Part shown: in pieces, positions 5,731 through 8,228 of the stretch
How the letters are laid out: each line of letters begins with the position of its first letter
How positions within the stretch are numbered: the first letter of the stretch is position 1
DNA from: an uncultured Collinsella sp.
Lineage (GTDB): Bacteria; Actinomycetota; Coriobacteriia; Coriobacteriales; Coriobacteriaceae
DNA length: 8,228 nucleotides
NCBI GenBank assembly: GCA_958348565.1
Contig: CATVZP010000090.1
Span: forward strand, 1 to 8,228
Direction: 5' to 3'
The notes under the pieces: model-generated
What the model was told of the DNA's origin: nothing
The model's input: only the letters and a program-made list of their open reading frames with translations
The model's database searches: none
Program-made: the position numbers and the translations under genes

Positions 5731-5841
5731 TATGTAATGCGCGTGTCATATATGCAGGCTCAACGGTGCCTTATTCCGAACACCGCGGTCACGCAGAGCC
5801 CACAGCAACCGCCATCAGGCCCTACGCCCCCAGAGCAAGCC
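5731..5841 (-). other. 3' untranslated stretch of pheT
   Basis: About 110 bases lie between the pheT stop codon and its terminator. I see no open frame with a ribosome-binding site and no strong secondary structure in it. Confidence 0.5.
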
Positions 5842-8228
5842 CTAGCCGCGGACCTCGCCGTTTACGCCCTTGCACACCTTGGTGACGATCTTCTGGTGCG
5901 CTTTCTCGACCTCTTCGCTGGTGAGCGTGTGGTCGTCGGAGCGATACGTAAGCGCAAAGGCCATGGACTTCTTGCCCACACCCACGCGGACCGGATCACG
6001 GTAGACGTCGAACAGGCGCACGCCCTCGAGCAGCTTGCCGCCGGCGCTGGTAATACGGCGCTCAAGATCCTCGCAGGTCACGGAGTTATCGACCACGATA
6101 GCAAGGTCGTGCTCAACAGCCGGGTACTGCGAGAACTCGCGGTAGTTCTCCTGGTTGCGGGCACCCTTGATCAGCTTGTCCAGATCGAGCTCAAAGGCAA
6201 CGACGACCTCATCGATGCCCATCGCCTCGCGCGCCTTGGGGTGAATCTCGCCGACCCAGCCCAGCACGGTGCCGCCGGACAGAACCTCGGCCGCACGACC
6301 CGGCTGCAAGAAAGCGTAGCCCTCGCCCTCGACGGGACGGAAGCGAACCTTCTCGATGCGCAGCTGGGCGAGCAGTTCCTCGACAATGCCCTTACCAAAG
6401 AAGAAGCGCAGCTTGCGGTACTTCATGCTCCAAGACTGCTCGCTCCACTGGCCCGAGAGCACACCCGCCACGGACTTGGTCTCCTTGGGCAGGCTGGCGT
6501 TCTCGCGACCGTGGAACAGGCTGCCGACCTCGTACAGATGCACGTTGGGCGTGCCGTGGGCCTCGTTATAGGCCACGGATTGCAGCAGGCCCGGCAGCAG
6601 CGAGCGGCGCATCTCGGTCTGCTCGGCCACCAGCGGGTTCATGAGCACCACGGGGCAACCGCGGCCCTCGGTGGACATACCGATCTTCTCCAGGTCGCCC
6701 GGGGCGGCAAAGCCAAAAGTCGTGGTCTCGTTGAGGCCACAGGCGCGCAGGATCTCGCCGACCTTGCGGGTGAGCTTCTGCTCGCGGGTCAGGCCGCCGA
6801 TGTGGTTCTTGGCAGCCGGGATGGTCGCCGTCACACGGCCCATGCCCCACAGGCGCAGGACCTCCTCGATCAGATCGATCTCGCGCGGCAGGTCGGGGCG
6901 GAAGCTCGGCGGAGTGACCATAAAGTCCTCGCCGTCGCGCTCGACGGTGCAGCCCAGGCGAGTGAGCGAACGCTCGATAAAGTCGGGCTCGATGTCGGCG
7001 CCGCAGATGGCATGCACGCGGGCCAGGCGCAGCTTAATGCTGTCGATGGTTTTGGGCGCGGGGAAAACGTCGACGTAGCCGGGAGCGACCTCGCCGCCGG
7101 CGATCTCCTCGATGAGCGCGCAGGTAACGTTGGCGACATCCACGCAGCCGGTCTCATCGACCTGGCGCTCAAAGCGAATGGAGGCGTCGGAGATCAGCGA
7201 CAGATCACGGCTGGTGTGCGAGGTGCGACCGGCGTTGAAGCAGGCGCTCTCGACCATCACATCGACGGTATCGTCCTCGATCTCGGAATCCATGCCGCCC
7301 ATGACGCCGGCCAGCGCCACGGGACGCTCGCCGTCGGTGATAAGGCCCATGCCGGCGTCAAGCGTGCGTTCCTCGCCGTCGAGCGTCGTGAACTTCTCAT
7401 CCTGCTGGGCGGCGCGAACCACCACGCAACGCCTGCCCTCGCGCTCGGCAAAGGTGTCCAGGTCAAAGGCGTGCAGCGGCTGACCGGTAAGCATCATCAC
7501 GTAGTTGGTGATGTCGACGATGTTGTTGTGCGGACGCACGCCCAAGGCGTTGAGGCGCTTGACCATCCAGTCAGGCGAGGGGCCGACCTTCACGTTGCGC
7601 ACGATGCGGGCGACGTAGCGGTCGCACAGGCCTTCGTCGGCAATCTCGACCGAAAGCTCGTCGTCGGTCGCGCGGCCGGTCTCGGCCTTGATGGCGGGCA
7701 GCTCAACGTGGAAATCGCGGTCGAAGATGGCACCGGTCTCGCGGGCCATGCCGATCATGGACAGGCAGTCGGGACGGTTGGGCGTGATCTCGCAGTCGAG
7801 CACGGTGTCGCTCGAGCCCACGTACTCGGCAAACGGCATGCCGCAAGGCGTATCCTCGGGCAGAATCATGATGCCGGAGTGGTCGCCGCCCAGGCCGAGC
7901 TCGCGCGCAGAGCAGTTCATGCCCATGGACACGACGCCGCGAAGCTTGCTCTTCTTGATCTTGACGTCGCCGGGAAGCACAGCACCGATCATGGCCGTGA
8001 CGATGTGGTCGCCGGCCTCAAAGTTCTGCGCGCCACAGACGATCTGCAGCGGAGCAGGGTTGCCGTCGGCGTCGAGATTCTTGTCGCCCACATCGACCGA
8101 GCACACATACATGTGGTCGCTATCGGGGTGCGGGGTCTTGGTGAGCACCTTGGCGGTCACCACGTGGTCGAAAGACTCGCCCACGGTGTCGATCGCCTCG
8201 ACCTCGGTGCCGGTACGGATATATTCGT
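5842..8228 (-). CDS. pheT: Phenylalanyl-tRNA synthetase beta subunit (5' end outside window)
   Basis: PheT pairs with PheS in the cytoplasmic alpha2-beta2 enzyme that charges tRNA-Phe. It contributes tRNA binding and editing of mischarged tyrosine. The frame stays open to the window edge. About 794 residues are visible from EYIRTGTEVEAID onward, so only some 25-35 N-terminal residues are missing. Counting from the visible start, the order is: EMAP/OB-fold tRNA-binding domain with HPDSDHMYVCSVDVG (about 33-150); B3/B4 editing region (about 200-380) including VDITNYVM and GQPLHAFDLD; B5 domain with FRPDLPREIDLIEEVLRLWG (about 395-465); a catalytic-like core with MNPL and MRRSLLPGLL; and a C-terminal ferredoxin-fold anticodon-binding domain (about 700-794) ending GEVRG. 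This full set is the bacterial long form. The GTG at 8182-8184 is internal, since the homologous sequence continues upstream of it. pheS would normally lie directly upstream. Confidence 0.97.
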   Translation of the reverse strand, partial: EYIRTGTEVEAIDTVGESFDHVVTAKVLTKTPHPDSDHMYVCSVDVGDKNLDADGNPAPLQIVCGAQNFEAGDHIVTAMIGAVLPGDVKIKKSKLRGVVSMGMNCSARELGLGGDHSGIMILPEDTPCGMPFAEYVGSSDTVLDCEITPNRPDCLSMIGMARETGAIFDRDFHVELPAIKAETGRATDDELSVEIADEGLCDRYVARIVRNVKVGPSPDWMVKRLNALGVRPHNNIVDITNYVMMLTGQPLHAFDLDTFAEREGRRCVVVRAAQQDEKFTTLDGEERTLDAGMGLITDGERPVALAGVMGGMDSEIEDDTVDVMVESACFNAGRTSHTSRDLSLISDASIRFERQVDETGCVDVANVTCALIEEIAGGEVAPGYVDVFPAPKTIDSIKLRLARVHAICGADIEPDFIERSLTRLGCTVERDGEDFMVTPPSFRPDLPREIDLIEEVLRLWGMGRVTATIPAAKNHIGGLTREQKLTRKVGEILRACGLNETTTFGFAAPGDLEKIGMSTEGRGCPVVLMNPLVAEQTEMRRSLLPGLLQSVAYNEAHGTPNVHLYEVGSLFHGRENASLPKETKSVAGVLSGQWSEQSWSMKYRKLRFFFGKGIVEELLAQLRIEKVRFRPVEGEGYAFLQPGRAAEVLSGGTVLGWVGEIHPKAREAMGIDEVVVAFELDLDKLIKGARNQENYREFSQYPAVEHDLAIVVDNSVTCEDLERRITSAGGKLLEGVRLFDVYRDPVRVGVGKKSMAFALTYRSDDHTLTSEEVEKAHQKIVTKVCKGVNGEVRG

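Overview
The window is GC-rich bacterial chromosome and reads most like a member of the Coriobacteriia (Collinsella or a close relative). That assignment rests on codon and GC style, on the character of the proteins, and on my memory of the group. I could not test it by search. It holds six protein genes, two of them cut by the window edges, and no RNA genes, CRISPR array or insertion sequence.

Layout. Bases 1-458 (+) are the 3' end of pyruvate kinase, closed by a textbook rho-independent terminator (487-523). Bases 524-880 hold no convincing gene, but they contain a long imperfect inverted repeat (703-826). Just beyond it, 881-1954 (+) encodes an unfamiliar two-part protein. Its middle resembles AbiEi-type proteins, and its C-terminal half has the spacing of a Vsr/DUF559-like PD-(D/E)XK nuclease. 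Its stop codon overlaps the stop of a convergent gene (1951-2799, -) for a zinc-dependent phospholipase C-like protein. Next, all on the minus strand, come the ATPase (2879-3649), the transmembrane T component (3694-4536) and the substrate-binding M component (4508-5593) of an ECF-type nickel/cobalt importer, transcribed in the order M-Q-O. The window ends inside pheT (5842-8228, -), the beta subunit of phenylalanyl-tRNA synthetase, which has its own terminator.

How the parts work together. The M-Q-O genes form one operon. Its promoter appears to sit partly inside the pheT terminator, with the -35 box in the terminator loop. Just downstream is a perfect dyad, GTGTTACG-N12-CGTAACAC. It has the 28-bp geometry of NikR operators and, as I recall, the half-site sequence described for NikR in delta-proteobacteria. 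This suggests that the importer carries nickel under nickel-responsive repression, although family-level annotation would call it cobalt (CbiMQO).

The best candidate for something undescribed is the pairing of the 124-bp inverted repeat with the nuclease-like gene directly after it. It could be a self-regulated defence or genome-maintenance locus, or a dispersed element family. Comparison with other genomes would decide.
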